The notes under the pieces: model-generated
The model's database searches: none
What the model was told of the DNA's origin: nothing
What the model saw: only the letters and a program-made list of their open reading frames with translations
Position numbers and translations under genes: made by a program
Part shown: piece by piece, positions 47,159-58,314 of the stretch
Layout of the letters: each line of letters begins with the position of its first letter
Position numbering within the stretch: the first letter of the stretch is position 1
Assembly: GCA_001972305.1 (NCBI GenBank)
Contig: BDDD01005154.1
Location: forward strand, 60,349-124,348
Direction of reading: 5' to 3'
DNA length: 64,000 nucleotides
Source: Cephalotus follicularis
Taxonomy: Eukaryota; Streptophyta; Magnoliopsida; Oxalidales; Cephalotaceae

Positions 47159-48205
47159 AGAAGCTTGTACTCAGACTAAGATCACTAGAAAACCTTTTCA
47201 GTCAGTTTCTAGGAGTACACATCTTCTTGAATTGATACATTTTGACTTATGTGATTTCAAAAGTTTCACAACTCGTGGAGGTCGGAAGTATCTAATTACT
47301 TTCATAGACGATTTTTCAAGATATTGTCATGTTTATCTGTTGAAATCGAAGGACGAAACTTTTGAGAAGTTTAGAATTTGGAATAATCGTGTTGAAAATC
47401 AATTAAACTTGAAAATTAAACGGTTCATGAGTGATACAGGAGGAGAATTCACAATGACATAGTTCAAGGAATTATGTGCCTCTAAGGGCATAATACTTGA
47501 AACTACTGCTCTTTACTCCCCCCAATCAAATGGCATAACTGAATGTAAGAACAGGATGTTAACAGAAATGTTAAACTCTATGTTATAAACAGCTGGCATG
47601 CCTAGTTCCTACTGGGGGGGAAGTAGTTCCAACTGCTAATCACATCCCGAATAGATTTTGACACACTAAGTTAAACTCCATTCCTTATGAGTTATGGCAT
47701 AAACACTCTTCTAGATATGACACTCTCAAGACTTGGGGCTGTATTGCTTATGTAAGAGTACAAGACCCTAGAAGACCTAAGGTGGGACCTCGACCCAACA
47801 CTTGTGTGTACCTAGGTTGCACAGAAGATAGTGCTAAAAATAGGTTTTTTGATCTATCTACCAATGCGATTATAGAATCTCGAGATGCTAATTTCCACTG
47901 CATAATATGTTGAAAAAGTTTTGTTCTACACCCTATATGCCTAAGTCCATTTTGGCACAAGAAATGGTTGAATTGGTGTCACCAAAGACAAACAATGGTG
48001 ACCCACAAACAAGGCAAAGCAAGGCAAGAAGAGAACGAGACTAGGAGATTATACTAGCGGATGAAGGCTCCTTCAATCTCTACCGCTACATGCTTGGGAA
48101 GACACCAGTCAAGTTGCTCCCAATGACCATGGTACAACAACTACTCCAAGCATCAAAAACCGAACCCATCAAGAGCCAAGAACGAAAAACACTCACTATC
48201 TCTCT
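47159..48205 (+). pseudogene. Integrase and linker of copia element I, interrupted by G
   Basis: The frame resumes mid-gene right at the end of G. Ty1/copia integrase core: LELIHFDLCDF (first Asp), FMSDTGGEF (second Asp) and NGITECKNRM (Glu), so the catalytic triad is present. The C-terminal zone follows (WGCIAYVRVQDPRRPKVGPR). Stops occur at 47,460 and 47,586, with a frameshift near 47,620. After 47,900 it continues as the variable linker before reverse transcriptase and stops at about 48,205, where the J LTR region begins. The 5' half of I must lie left of the window, beyond G. Confidence 0.8.
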
Positions 48206-49974
48206 CTAAACTTATGAAGGATAAATTGAGAATGACAAGACGTAGCAAAAAACAATCCACCCTAGATAAGCACTTTCTTGCTGTATATCAGTATATGAAA
48301 CTCACTATCTATCGAGACAACTCTAACTCAATTGCCCAGCAAAAATCCCACACTCAAGAAACTAATCAATTTTCTACAGAAAAGCACTTTAACCAGTCCC
48401 ACTTCCCTCTCCCCCACTCTCCCATACACATAGGATCATGGTCCTGACTCCTAGGGAGTTTGAAGCCATGATCCTCACGTTTCCCTAACGTGCATGAACG
48501 AGAGAAAATGGTTGGAGATGAGAGAGATAATGTGCCCACGATGTATGTTCGTGCACTGATTGCATATTGTGCACAAAGCGTCGATGCTTTTGAAGAAAGC
48601 GTCAACACTTATACAATAATGCGCTAAAAATGTCGATGTCTTTCTAAAAGACATTGACACCTTTCCATGCGTTACGCGTCGACGCTTTGTCCAAAGAAGT
48701 GCGTCGACGCCTTTGACTGGCAGGTGAAGTAAATTGAGTCTAACTCTTTTACTGATTTCATGTACCCTTCAAATATTGATTAAGTAAGACCAAACAAATA
48801 TGTTTCCATAAATTGTAGGATCCACTTAACCGATATTTAACACCAAGACTTAATATATCCAACATATTAAAGAACTAATCATGATTGGGCATGGACCCTA
48901 TAAAATCTTGGTTAAAATCGGAGGTGTTCATAAATTACCAAAATACCCTTAGGGTTCGGTTTAGCCATTCTAAATGGTCCTAGACCATTTTAAATGCTCT
49001 TGGAATAATATATAATATTATCCATATGAAAAAATTAATCTAATTAATTTTCCCTTAACTTATGACGCACCGCTGTAATGCAAGACTTTCTAAGTCATCG
49101 GTTCACGTGTACTATAATCCGTTGTCATACTTGGCCCCGATTGAGGACTAGGGTAAGGATACATGTCAATCCTAGATCAAACTTCAATATCTAAAATATC
49201 TGATTATTACTAGAAACTTTGGCAGATTCTCTGGAAATCTAATTTCAAATCTACCTCAACCCTGGTAGAGGATTTCATAAGTTCAAAGTACAATTAGAAC
49301 ATACTATGGTCGATCACCTTCGCTCAAGTGTGATAATCCCTTATTGTGCACTCGCTTATATTCGTATGGATTTTATCATACCCAAAGACCACCCGATTGC
49401 CAGTCCTACGCAAGGACTGGGTAAGGTGGAGATCAACCCATAACTGTCTCCATACAATATAGAGCAGTCACTCATATATAAGGATCGGACGAGTTTGAGA
49501 ACTCGCTAAGTGATCAACATTTATACACAACCGCAACAAGTAGGAGTCACTACTGACACGAGAATAGTGAACAGTGTACACGCTCCCAGTGCGCACCCCG
49601 TATTTGCCCTAGTGTCCAACACAGATGGTTGTGAGAGAATCCATCCTCCAATTCCATGAGCAGGCAACATACACGCAAGTCTATCCGGTTCACTAATGCC
49701 CACAAAGTGAACCTATGACTTGGAACAAATTCGACATAAGGAATAAGGTAACCAATCTCACAGCCTCTATGCTAGGCATCCAATCTTCTGTCAGGGCATC
49801 ACAAGCGTAAGCAGGTAAATAATAAACTACTTCAATTAAGTGATAAAACACAAGTGATATTGCCATAACAAATTAAGCACATGTCATATATAAACAGGAT
49901 AATATTGTTTATTTACAAGAAAAGATATAATACGGCAGCCCATCCAATGGCTTGTCGGGTCACTACATCTAACA
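48206..49974 (-). repeat. 3' LTR region of copia element J
   Basis: The right edge (TGTTAGATGTAG in minus sense at 49,974) lies directly after the polypurine tract. The left edge is uncertain; I place it where the I linker stops. It contains six GTCGAC-type units at 48,575-48,715. No coding sequence. Confidence 0.5.
48575..48715. repeat. GTCGAC cluster near the J LTR end
   Basis: Units include AAAGCGTCGATGCTTTT, AAAGCGTCAACACTT, ACGCGTCGACGCTTT and GTGCGTCGACGCC. Confidence 0.7.
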
Positions 49975-49985
49975 ATCTCCCACTT
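49975..49985 (-). other. Polypurine tract of J
   Basis: AAGTGGGAGAT on the minus strand abutting the LTR. Confidence 0.75.
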
Positions 49986-51300
49986 GACCCTCAAGCCATG
50001 AACTCCTATAGCCTAGACCCATCATCCCACGATGATGCTCCAAGGCCTTGGTGCCCATTGCCTTGGTCAGTGGATCTGTTGTGTTCTCCTCTGAGGAGAC
50101 CCTCTCAAGCTGTATATCTCCCCTACCAATATTCTCCCGGAACAAATTATAGCACCGCTCGATGTGTTTGGATTGTTGGTGAGACCGAGGTTCCTTGACT
50201 TGTGGTACAGCCCCATTATTGTCACAGTATATGACAAATGGACTACTAATGGAAGGACCAACTCCTAGTTCAGTAATGAACTTGCGCATCCATACACCCT
50301 CCTTGGCGGCGTCTGAGGCTGCTATGTACTAGGCTTCTGTGGTAGAATCTACAATAGTCCTTTGATTTGAACTGTGCCAACTCATAGCTCCACCATTAAG
50401 TACAAAGGCATACCTAGAGTTAGATTTGTGATCATCTGGATCACTATCAAAACTGGAGTATGTGAAGCCCTCTAATTTTATCTCACTATCATTTCCATAG
50501 ATCAAGAACATATCCTGAGTCCTCCTTAGGTACTTCAGGATTCTCTTGACCACCTCCCAGTGCTTCTCACCAGGATCTGACTGAAATCGACTTTCCATAC
50601 CCAGGGCAAGCGCGAAATCAGGCCTAGTACATAACATGGCATACATGATCGACCCTACTGCCGAATCATAAGGTATCCGACTCATGTGTGCTCACTCTTC
50701 AGATGTCTGAGGAGACATCTTTTGAGAAAGATGAATTCCTTCACCTATTGGCAATAGGCCTCTCTTGGAATTCTCCATGCTAAACCTTTTCAGCACCTTG
50801 CTAACGTACTGGCTTTGGGAAAGCCCAAGCAACCTATTGACTCTATCCCTGAAGATCCTAATCACTAGTATATAGGTGGCTTCTCCCAAATCCGTCATGG
50901 AAAAATTCTTAGTTAGCCATATCTTTGCAGACTGTAGCATCCCTACATCATTCCCAATGAGTAGGATGTCATCTACATATAGCTCTAGGAAAGTGATACT
51001 AGGTCCCTCTTGCTTTCGATAAACACAGGGCTCGTCTACATTTTTGATGAAGTCAAAAGCTTTGACTACTTCATCAAAACGTAGATTCCAGCTACGAGAT
51101 GCTTGCTTTAGTCCATAGATGGACCGTTCAAGCTTGCACACCATGTGCAGATGTTCGGTAGATATAAACCCCTTGGGTTGGGACATATAAATGTTCTCTT
51201 GAAGACGTCCATTTAAGAATGTTGTCTTGACATCTATTTTCCATATCCCATAATCATAATGAGCGGCAATAGCAAGCAAAATCCTGATGGATTTAAGCAT
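49986..51300 (-). pseudogene. Reverse transcriptase and RNase H of copia J
   Basis: Minus-strand coding in one main frame with stops near 50,690 and 50,329. Reverse transcriptase landmarks: KIDVKTTFLNGRLQENIYM, SIYGLKQASRSWN and the catalytic LYVDDILLIGND. RNase H follows: SRYAFVLNGGAMSWHSSNQR, then YCDNNGAVPQ and a conserved His (KHIERCYNLF). It would copy element RNA into DNA. Lineage within Ty1/copia not assigned. Confidence 0.85.
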
Positions 51301-51339
51301 GGCGACAAGTGAGAAAGTCTCAGTATAGTCGACTCCATG

Positions 51340-52107
51340 TCATTGCCTATACCCTTTCGCCACTAATCGAGCTTTATAAGTCTCGATTTTTCCATCTACA
51401 TTCATGTTCTTCATGAAGATCCCTTTGCAGCCAATAGGCATTATGCCTTCGGGTGCTTCAACAAAATTCCTAACTTGGTTGGAGTACATAGAATCCATTT
51501 TGGATTTCATGGCTCCCAGCCATGATTCAGATTTGGTGCCCTGCACTGCCTCCTGATAGCTGGTAGGCTCGTCATCTCCAATGGCGTTTATCTCATCAGT
51601 ACCATAAATGAGGAAACCATACCTCTCAGGTGCTAATGGGATCCTGGCTGATCTCCTCAAAGGAGCTCTACCTAACTGAGAACCATTCTCAGCCTGAGAT
51701 CCAATCTCAGCTGTGTCTGTTGAAGGTCCAACCTCTAACTGCTCCATCTCTTGTGTGGTTTCTACCTGTGGTAACTCCTTGAGTTCCAATTTACTCCCAC
51801 TGTTTTCTTTAAGAAGGTATTCCTTCTCTAGAAACACAGCATTTTGTGAAATAAATATTCTTTGTTCGCTAGGGTGGTAGAAATAGTATCCTTTAGTTTC
51901 TTTTGGATACCCCACAAACCTGCAACTGTTCGACCGCACTTCCACCTTATCTACGTCAAGCCTCTTGACATAAGCTGACATCCCCAAACCTTGAAATGGT
52001 TCAGGGTTGGTTTCCTCCCTGACCATACCTGGTATGGAGTAGAAGGTACAGATTTTGAAGGAATATGATTCAAGATATATGCAGCTGTATCTAGGGCATA
52101 ACCCCAA
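51340..52107 (-). pseudogene. Integrase C-terminus to start of reverse transcriptase, copia J
   Basis: A 255-codon open frame. It carries the integrase C-terminal pattern (SCRFVGYPKETKGYYFYHP), the acidic linker with APLRRSARIP, and the first reverse transcriptase blocks (ESWLGAMKSKMDSMYSNQ, YKARLVAKGYRQ). A stop precedes HGVDYTETF, where the coding sequence continues into the 51,300 frame. Its upstream end overlaps the integrase core frame in another phase, so one frameshift is present near 51,980-52,100. Confidence 0.8.
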
Positions 52108-52711
52108 AGATAGGTAGGAAGGTCGGTAAAAAACATCATCGATCGAACCATGTCCAACAAGGTCCGATTCCTACTTTCGGATGCACTATTATGCTGTGGT
52201 GTTCCAGGAGGTGTCCACTGAGAAAGAATTTCGTTATCTCTTCAGCTGTCAGGTATTCGCCACCTCGGTCCAACCGAAGTATTTTAATTGATTTACCTGT
52301 CTGTTTTTCTACTTCAAATCTGAACTCCTTAAATTTCTCAAAGGATTCAGACTTAATGTTCATCATATACACATAACCATACCTAGATAAATCATCAGTA
52401 AAGGTTATGAAGTAGATGTAACCTCCTCAACCACTGCCTGACATAGGACCACATACGTCAGTATGGACTAAGCCCAGCAAGTCCATTGTCCTTTCTACTT
52501 GACCATAGAAGGGAGATTTGGTCATCTTTCCCAATAAACAGGATTCACAAGTTAGATAAGACTCTAAGTTCTGGATATCAAGAAGATCATCCTTACCCAA
52601 CTGTGATAGTCTAGCATCACTAAGATGACCTAGTCTACAATGCCAAGTAAAAGTTTTATTTAGCTCGGTGTCTCTTTGTCTTTTCTTATTATTACTTTGC
52701 TCAATGGACAA
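51951..52711 (-). pseudogene. Pre-integrase and integrase core of copia J
   Basis: GAG_pre-integrase zinc-binding region: FTWHCRLGHLSDARLSQL and CESCLLGKM. Integrase: LVHTDVCGPM (first Asp), LRLDRGGEY (second Asp) and, after a frameshift, a Ser-rich segment ending ESRNRTLLDMVRSMM (Glu). All three catalytic residues can be seen but in different frames. A stop follows GPMSGSG near 52,427. Confidence 0.82.
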
Positions 52712-52945
52712 GATATTTGATTGTGAAATATTTAAGACATATAATCCATTGTCGATAACACCACTACCAACACAAATATTGTTTGAATATATGAAACATC
52801 CAATGTCTCAGAATCTAAGCTCCAAGCCTAATAAACACAAGTGAGAAACACTTACAATATTCTGAACAATATTCATAACATAATAACAAGGATCCAATGT
52901 CAAAATAAAATTATTACACAAACAAATATCATAAACACCAACAAC

Positions 52946-53177
52946 TTAAGCAATGATCCTAGATCCATCGCCAAGCCTCAAGTCCAGTTCTCCTGCTCCA
53001 AGCTTTCTAACTTTTCTTAGTCCCTGCAATGAATTGCAAAGATTAGTTCCACATCCAGTATATAATACCCATGAAGAAATACTATTCAAAGCTAGATTAA
53101 GTTCAATCATGAACATACTTGATGTACTCATACCATGCGGGTTATCAGCAGAGACTCCAGCAACAGCAACACGAAAA
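52946..53177 (-). pseudogene. Protease fragment of copia J, cut by K1
   Basis: Up to the K1 LTR edge the minus strand encodes a copia protease start: SWVLYTGCGTNLCNSLQGLR, where the usual catalytic DTG reads YTG (Asp to Tyr). LRLGDGSRI follows. The N-terminal part and gag are missing because K1 is inserted at 53,178/53,179. Confidence 0.75.
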
Positions 53178-53178
53178 T

Positions 53179-53440
53179 TGTAACACCCCCGATGGTGGGA
53201 GTCCTTACAGTTCATAATACCAAACAGAAACATAAATGAATACCTAAACAAAAGACTGATGCAAAACAAATGTGGTGGTCTCAAAACATATCTTATAACA
53301 AACTTGATATAAAACAGAGTCTGAAAATTTAACCAATCATAAATAAAAACGAATCATAATCCGATATCCAAATATAGTTTAAGATGAAACCATAACCGGA
53401 ACGAAACCAAAATCTGAAACTGTTTTTACAGAAAACTAAT
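53179..53440 (-). repeat. Truncated 3' LTR of K1
   Basis: Starts TGTAACACCCCCGATGG on the plus strand and follows 55,701-55,960 for about 260 bp, then breaks. The rest of the LTR and the 3' half of pol are deleted. At the break, TAATCCGATATCCAAA repeats a phrase found about 80 bp earlier. Confidence 0.8.
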
Positions 53441-53454
53441 CCGATATCCAAACT

Positions 53455-54470
53455 GTTTGTATGTCCGAAAGTCATTACCAGAAATTCATAATGTCCGTAC
53501 CGTGTACGAAAAGCAGTCTTAGCTATGTCTTCATCTTTCACCCGTAACTGATGATAGCCCGATCTCAAATCGATCTTAGAAAAATACCGTGCACCTTGGA
53601 GTTGATCAACAAGGTCATCAATCCTAGGTAAAGGGCATTTATTTCTAATGGTAATCTTGTTCAATTCTCTGTAGTCTATGCACAACCTCATAGACCCGTC
53701 CTTCTTCCTGAAAAAAAGAACCGGAGCTCCCCACGGTGAAACACTAGGCCAGATAAAACCCCGATCCAACAACTCTTGCAATTGCTCCTTCAGTTCTTGC
53801 AATTCTAAAGGTGCCATTCTGTAAGGTGTTTTAGATATTGGTGCCGCTCCGGGAATGAGCTCGATGGTAAACTCCACTTCCCGTTGCGGTGGCAAACCCT
53901 GTAACTCCTCCGGAAACACATCTGAAAACTCTCTAACGACCGGATAGTCCTCAAGGCGAGGCTCATCCTTAGAGACGTCTTTTACGACAGCTAGGTAACC
54001 CTCAGCACCCTTAGCTACCAACTTTCAAGCCTTAAAAGCAGAAATAACCTTAAATCTTTTCTCGGCTGCGAACCCTGATAAACAAAATCCGGCCTATCCA
54101 CATCCCCAAACAAAACCCTCCGAGTGTGACAGTCAATCGTGGCATGATGGCGATCTAACCAATCCATGCCAAGAATCATGTTGAAGTCATGCATATCTAT
54201 TGGGAAAAGATCCGCATCTCGAACGCGATCTTCAAAAACGATAGGACAAGCACGAAAACATTCAGATATCACAACAGATATCCCCATAGGGGTCGAAAGA
54301 ACCAAAGCTGGATCCAGAGATAGAGATGGCACCCCAGGATGCCGAACAAAAGATCTCGCTACTACTGAATGAGTCGATCCAGTATCATACAAAACATACG
54401 CCATACGACAACAAACAGAAACATAACCCGAAACAGTACCTGGAGCACCTGCTGCCTGATGAGTAGTCAA
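53455..54470 (-). pseudogene. Protease and partial reverse transcriptase of K1
   Basis: Nearly identical to K2 60,715-61,733. Protease: LYDTGSTHSVVA with an intact DTG, then [13 protein letters not shown]. Reverse transcriptase N-terminal half: [20 protein letters not shown] and [11 protein letters not shown], ending just after [13 protein letters not shown] at the deletion, before the catalytic Asp-Asp. A frameshift separates protease and reverse transcriptase near 54,020. Confidence 0.85.
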
Positions 54471-54479
54471 AGCAAAGAC

Positions 54480-55528
54480 TCAGCCACCTACATTGCGCTG
54501 TCCCGCGTCTCCGCCATTACCCTTCCTCTCCTTTGCTCGAGGGTCTGTGCAATCCATGAAACGATGGCCCTGTTGTACGCACACAAAGTATGCCCCCACA
54601 GCTTTGTAACAAGTCCCAACCGGATGCCTCTTCCCACAAGTCTCGCACTGTGCAATCTGAACATTGGGGTTACCCCCACCAGTATTCTTCTTTTGCTGCT
54701 TACCATTTCGGCCCTTACTCTGCTTTCCTGAATTTTGGCCCCAGGAGTCTCCCCTATTTCTCTTCTTTTCTCCTTCTAAACGAGCAGCCTGAAAATCCAA
54801 TCTTTCCATCTCTATGTTCTTCGCAGCGTTTGCAACTTGCGCCTAAGCTGATAATGCAACTTCCATTTAAACTTTTCTGCCAGTTCCGCTGCTGACCCCG
54901 CTGCAGGTCCTGCAAAACCCGCCAATCTGGTAAACCGGGCTAAAAACTCAGTAACAGATTCACCTTCCTTCGGACTTGTCATCAGAAACTCCCTAGCATA
55001 AGCCTCTTTATCAGCAGTGGGGAAATACTGCTGATAAAAGATCTCACAGAAATCAGACCAAGACAAAGTCTCAACAAAACCTCCACCCTTAGTTGTCTTC
55101 AAGATCTTCCACCATGTCTGGGCATCGCCTTCCAGCTTATACGCAGCCAACTTAACCTTCTGATTATCACCGCATTCCAGCACATCAAAAATCTTCTCCA
55201 AATGAGCAATCCAATGCTCAGCCTCTACTGTGATTGGTGCCGAAGTAAAGGATCGTGGTCTCTATTTTTGGAACCTTTCCAACCATACATGAACTGGAGT
55301 ATCAGGATGGTCCCCAGCTTCCCTAGCTGCATGAGCATCAACTGGTACATTCTCCTCAGCCACTTGTTCGCGATGACCCTGTTCACGATTTTGTTGCTGC
55401 TGCATTACTCGGTTCACTTCCTGAGCCACAGCTTGTCTAACCATCTCGTCAATTGCAGGCTCATTTCTTGCTCCATCCTGAGCCACAACTGGTTCGGTCC
55501 TCTGAGGGGTGTTCCTTGTTCGTGCCAT
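54480..55528 (-). pseudogene. Gag of K1
   Basis: Starts MARTRNTPQRTEPV at 55,528, shortly after the primer site. A stop at 55,262 follows VHVWLERFQK. The capsid region has KLAAYKLEGDAQTWWK and SWSDFCEIFYQQYFP. Zinc knuckle region: CETCGKRHPVGTC, then VCVQQGHRFMDC, in which the usual Gly is Val. Frameshifted near 54,812. Very close to the K2 Gag. Confidence 0.85.
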
Positions 55529-55684
55529 CTACGCAACAAAATTCAAGATAAGATAAAGGCAAAAGATTCAGAAGGTCAGACGAAAGACATATCGAAAGTT
55601 CATAACGAAGAAGTCCTAACCCAGTGTATACCCAATCTCACAGGTCAAACCTAGTTAGGTCTTCTAAGGAAACAAAACCTATTT

Positions 55685-55695
55685 CTCTGATACCA
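55685..55695 (-). other. Primer-binding site of K1 (tRNA-Met)
   Basis: CTCTGATACCA on the plus strand, 5 bp from the middle LTR. Confidence 0.85.
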
Positions 55696-55700
55696 CAATC

Positions 55701-58261
55701 TGTAACACCCCCGACGGTGGGAGTCCTTACAGTTCATAATACCAAACAGAAACATAAATGAATACCTAAACAAAAGACTGATGCGAAATGGATGTGGTGG
55801 TTTGAAAACATATCTTATAACAAACTTATATAAAACAGAGTCTGAAAATTTAACCAATCATAAATAAAAACGAATCATAATCCATTATCCAAATACAGTT
55901 TAAGATGAAAACATAACCGGAACGAAACCAAAATCTGAAACTGTTTTTACTGAAAACTAATCTGATCCTACTGGAAAACACAAGGACCAACTCCTAGATG
56001 ATCCTCTGACAAGTGGGCAACTCTCATCACACGTTTCCCCCATCCTTCTAAAAACCTACCGCATGGAAACAAAAACGCGGCTGAGCAAACCTCAGTAGGG
56101 ATAAGGAAAATAAAATAGTAAACGGTAGACAAAACAACTTTAACTTTGGAATGTAACATAGTAAATATTCTTGAAATGTAAAACAGAATATTTAAAAACA
56201 AGCAGTTATAAAATCATCATAACTTTATGAAAACATAACATCGTAATCCAAAACTTTATCTGATTTCATAATTCCATAACAGAGAATTTCTGACATACAT
56301 ACATATATAGGTGCAAGGGGTTCGCGAGGCCCACATGCTCTGACGGAAAAGTCCTGTATGGCACTACACAAACAATCCCAAATACTGAATTTCTAAATTC
56401 TGACAATAACTAGAGTATACTCATACGCCTCAAAGGATCCATATCCTACCCTCAAGATACATATTTAAAAGAGACGCTGTAGACCGATCACACCGCCACG
56501 GTAGGTGTCATGTCCTCCGTGCCAAAGAACATGCCTATGATACCTCATGGGTAGGGTTTTTCTCTGTATGTTATTATGCTAAAACTTTGTTTTGTTCTAA
56601 AACAATTCTAAAATGTACTTATGTAAACTATCTCCAGACATATCTGAAATTATTTAAAAAGGATCATACTTTCATATCAAAATCCAAAATCAAAATCCGA
56701 TCTGTATCTGAAGTATAACATACTCCCTAAGGTGGAAGTCATGTCCAAATAATAACACATTTTTGATAACAGAAAATATGCATATCCATATCCGATGTAG
56801 TAAAATTCATTTTAATAGGGTCATTATCAAAACGAGAATAATCTGTATCAAAATTAGAGTTGTATTTCTAATAAAACCAGGAACATAAATCCGTTCAATA
56901 AAACGTACAAAATAATCAATTAATGAAAGTTTAATCGAAGGAGTACCAAAGAACGAAGAATCCGTACCTTAGCAGGTCGAAAATCTAAAAACACTAGAAT
57001 ACCGGACAATAGCACCCTAGAAGTGTCCTAAACTCCTCCACGAATGATATAAAGACCTAAACATTTAAGCCCAAGCATCACATAACATAAAAAGATCAAA
57101 ACATCAAAACTGCCATAAAGCGTCGATAGTTTGTTCTTAGGCGTCGACGGTTTCGTTGCATAAAAGGACAAAGCGTTGAGCAAAGAGTCGACTGACCAAA
57201 GCACAAAACGAGACAAAGCAGCGGCGCTCAAGCAATAAGCATCGACAGTTTGCGTCAGACATAGAATACCAATGCAGAAACTAGTTTCAAATCCATGATC
57301 AAATCTAGTTTTTGATAAACACGATGCATAATTAACAACATGTAAGTTCAGTGACATGTTATATTAATTCAAAAACGCCAGAATAACCCTATGATTTCAT
57401 GCAAAGTATAAAATACGTTTTGAATTGAAATTTTCGGATATTTAAACAGTTTATGCAAACCTAACTACAATCCGAATTTCTTTGTGTATAAATCAAAAAA
57501 TCAGTGACATATATATATATATATATATATAACATGAATTAGTTGTTTTAAATACCGGTGTATCAATTCAAACATGTAAGGATAAGAAATACATAATGAG
57601 TTCAAACAGCAGAAATTTAGTTTCAACAGGCCTCTAAAAACATGATCAAAATTAAATTCTAGCCTGTTTCAATACGAATTAATGGGTGATATAGAAACTA
57701 CATAATACAAGCTACAATTTTCGTTTAGAAATTACCTTCAAAAGACGTCGAAATCGATGCAGAAAAAGGCTTGCAAAGTTGCTGTTTGTGTTTGTTAAAA
57801 ATGTGCAGATGTTCTTTCTCAAATAATATAATCAGTTTATAAATCAACAAAACGTGTAAAATTCATGATGAAATCGTGCAACAAATAGGTTTCCTTTCAT
57901 GCAGATTCGGTTTCAAACAGACAAGGAAAATCAGATCAACAAAAATAGCAAAACCTCTCTTTCCCTAAGCAGCCCACCGTCCAAACTAGTATGGAAAACC
58001 GACTAAAGAGCCGATTGTTTACTTAAAGTGTCGACAGTTAAGCACTTAAATACAAAACGCGTCGATGTCACACGTTTTGGTGTCAACGTGTCACACAACA
58101 GCCAAAGCGTCGGCGGTTATAATGACAGCGTCGGCGCTTTGTGCCAGAAAACAAAAATAAAAGAAATTCAAACTAAAAATCAAAGCATTCACAAACCATA
58201 GCATATATCAAAACGTATAAACCCAACATAAAACATGTAAGCATAGAAACGGGATATTACA
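55701..58261 (-). repeat. Middle LTR shared by K1 and K2
   Basis: 2,561 bp, TGTAACACCCC...GATATTACA. On its left is the K1 primer site, on its right the K2 polypurine tract, so it is at once the K1 5' LTR and the K2 3' LTR. It contains GTCGAC-type units at 57,119-57,250 and 58,014-58,140 and a TA microsatellite at 57,509-57,531. Confidence 0.88.
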
Positions 58262-58276
58262 TCCACCCCCCCTTAA
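58262..58276 (-). other. Polypurine tract of K2
   Basis: TTAAGGGGGGGTGGA in minus sense, abutting the middle LTR. Confidence 0.85.
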
Positions 58277-58314
58277 AAAGGATTTCGTCCCGAAATCACA
58301 ACCATACACATACC

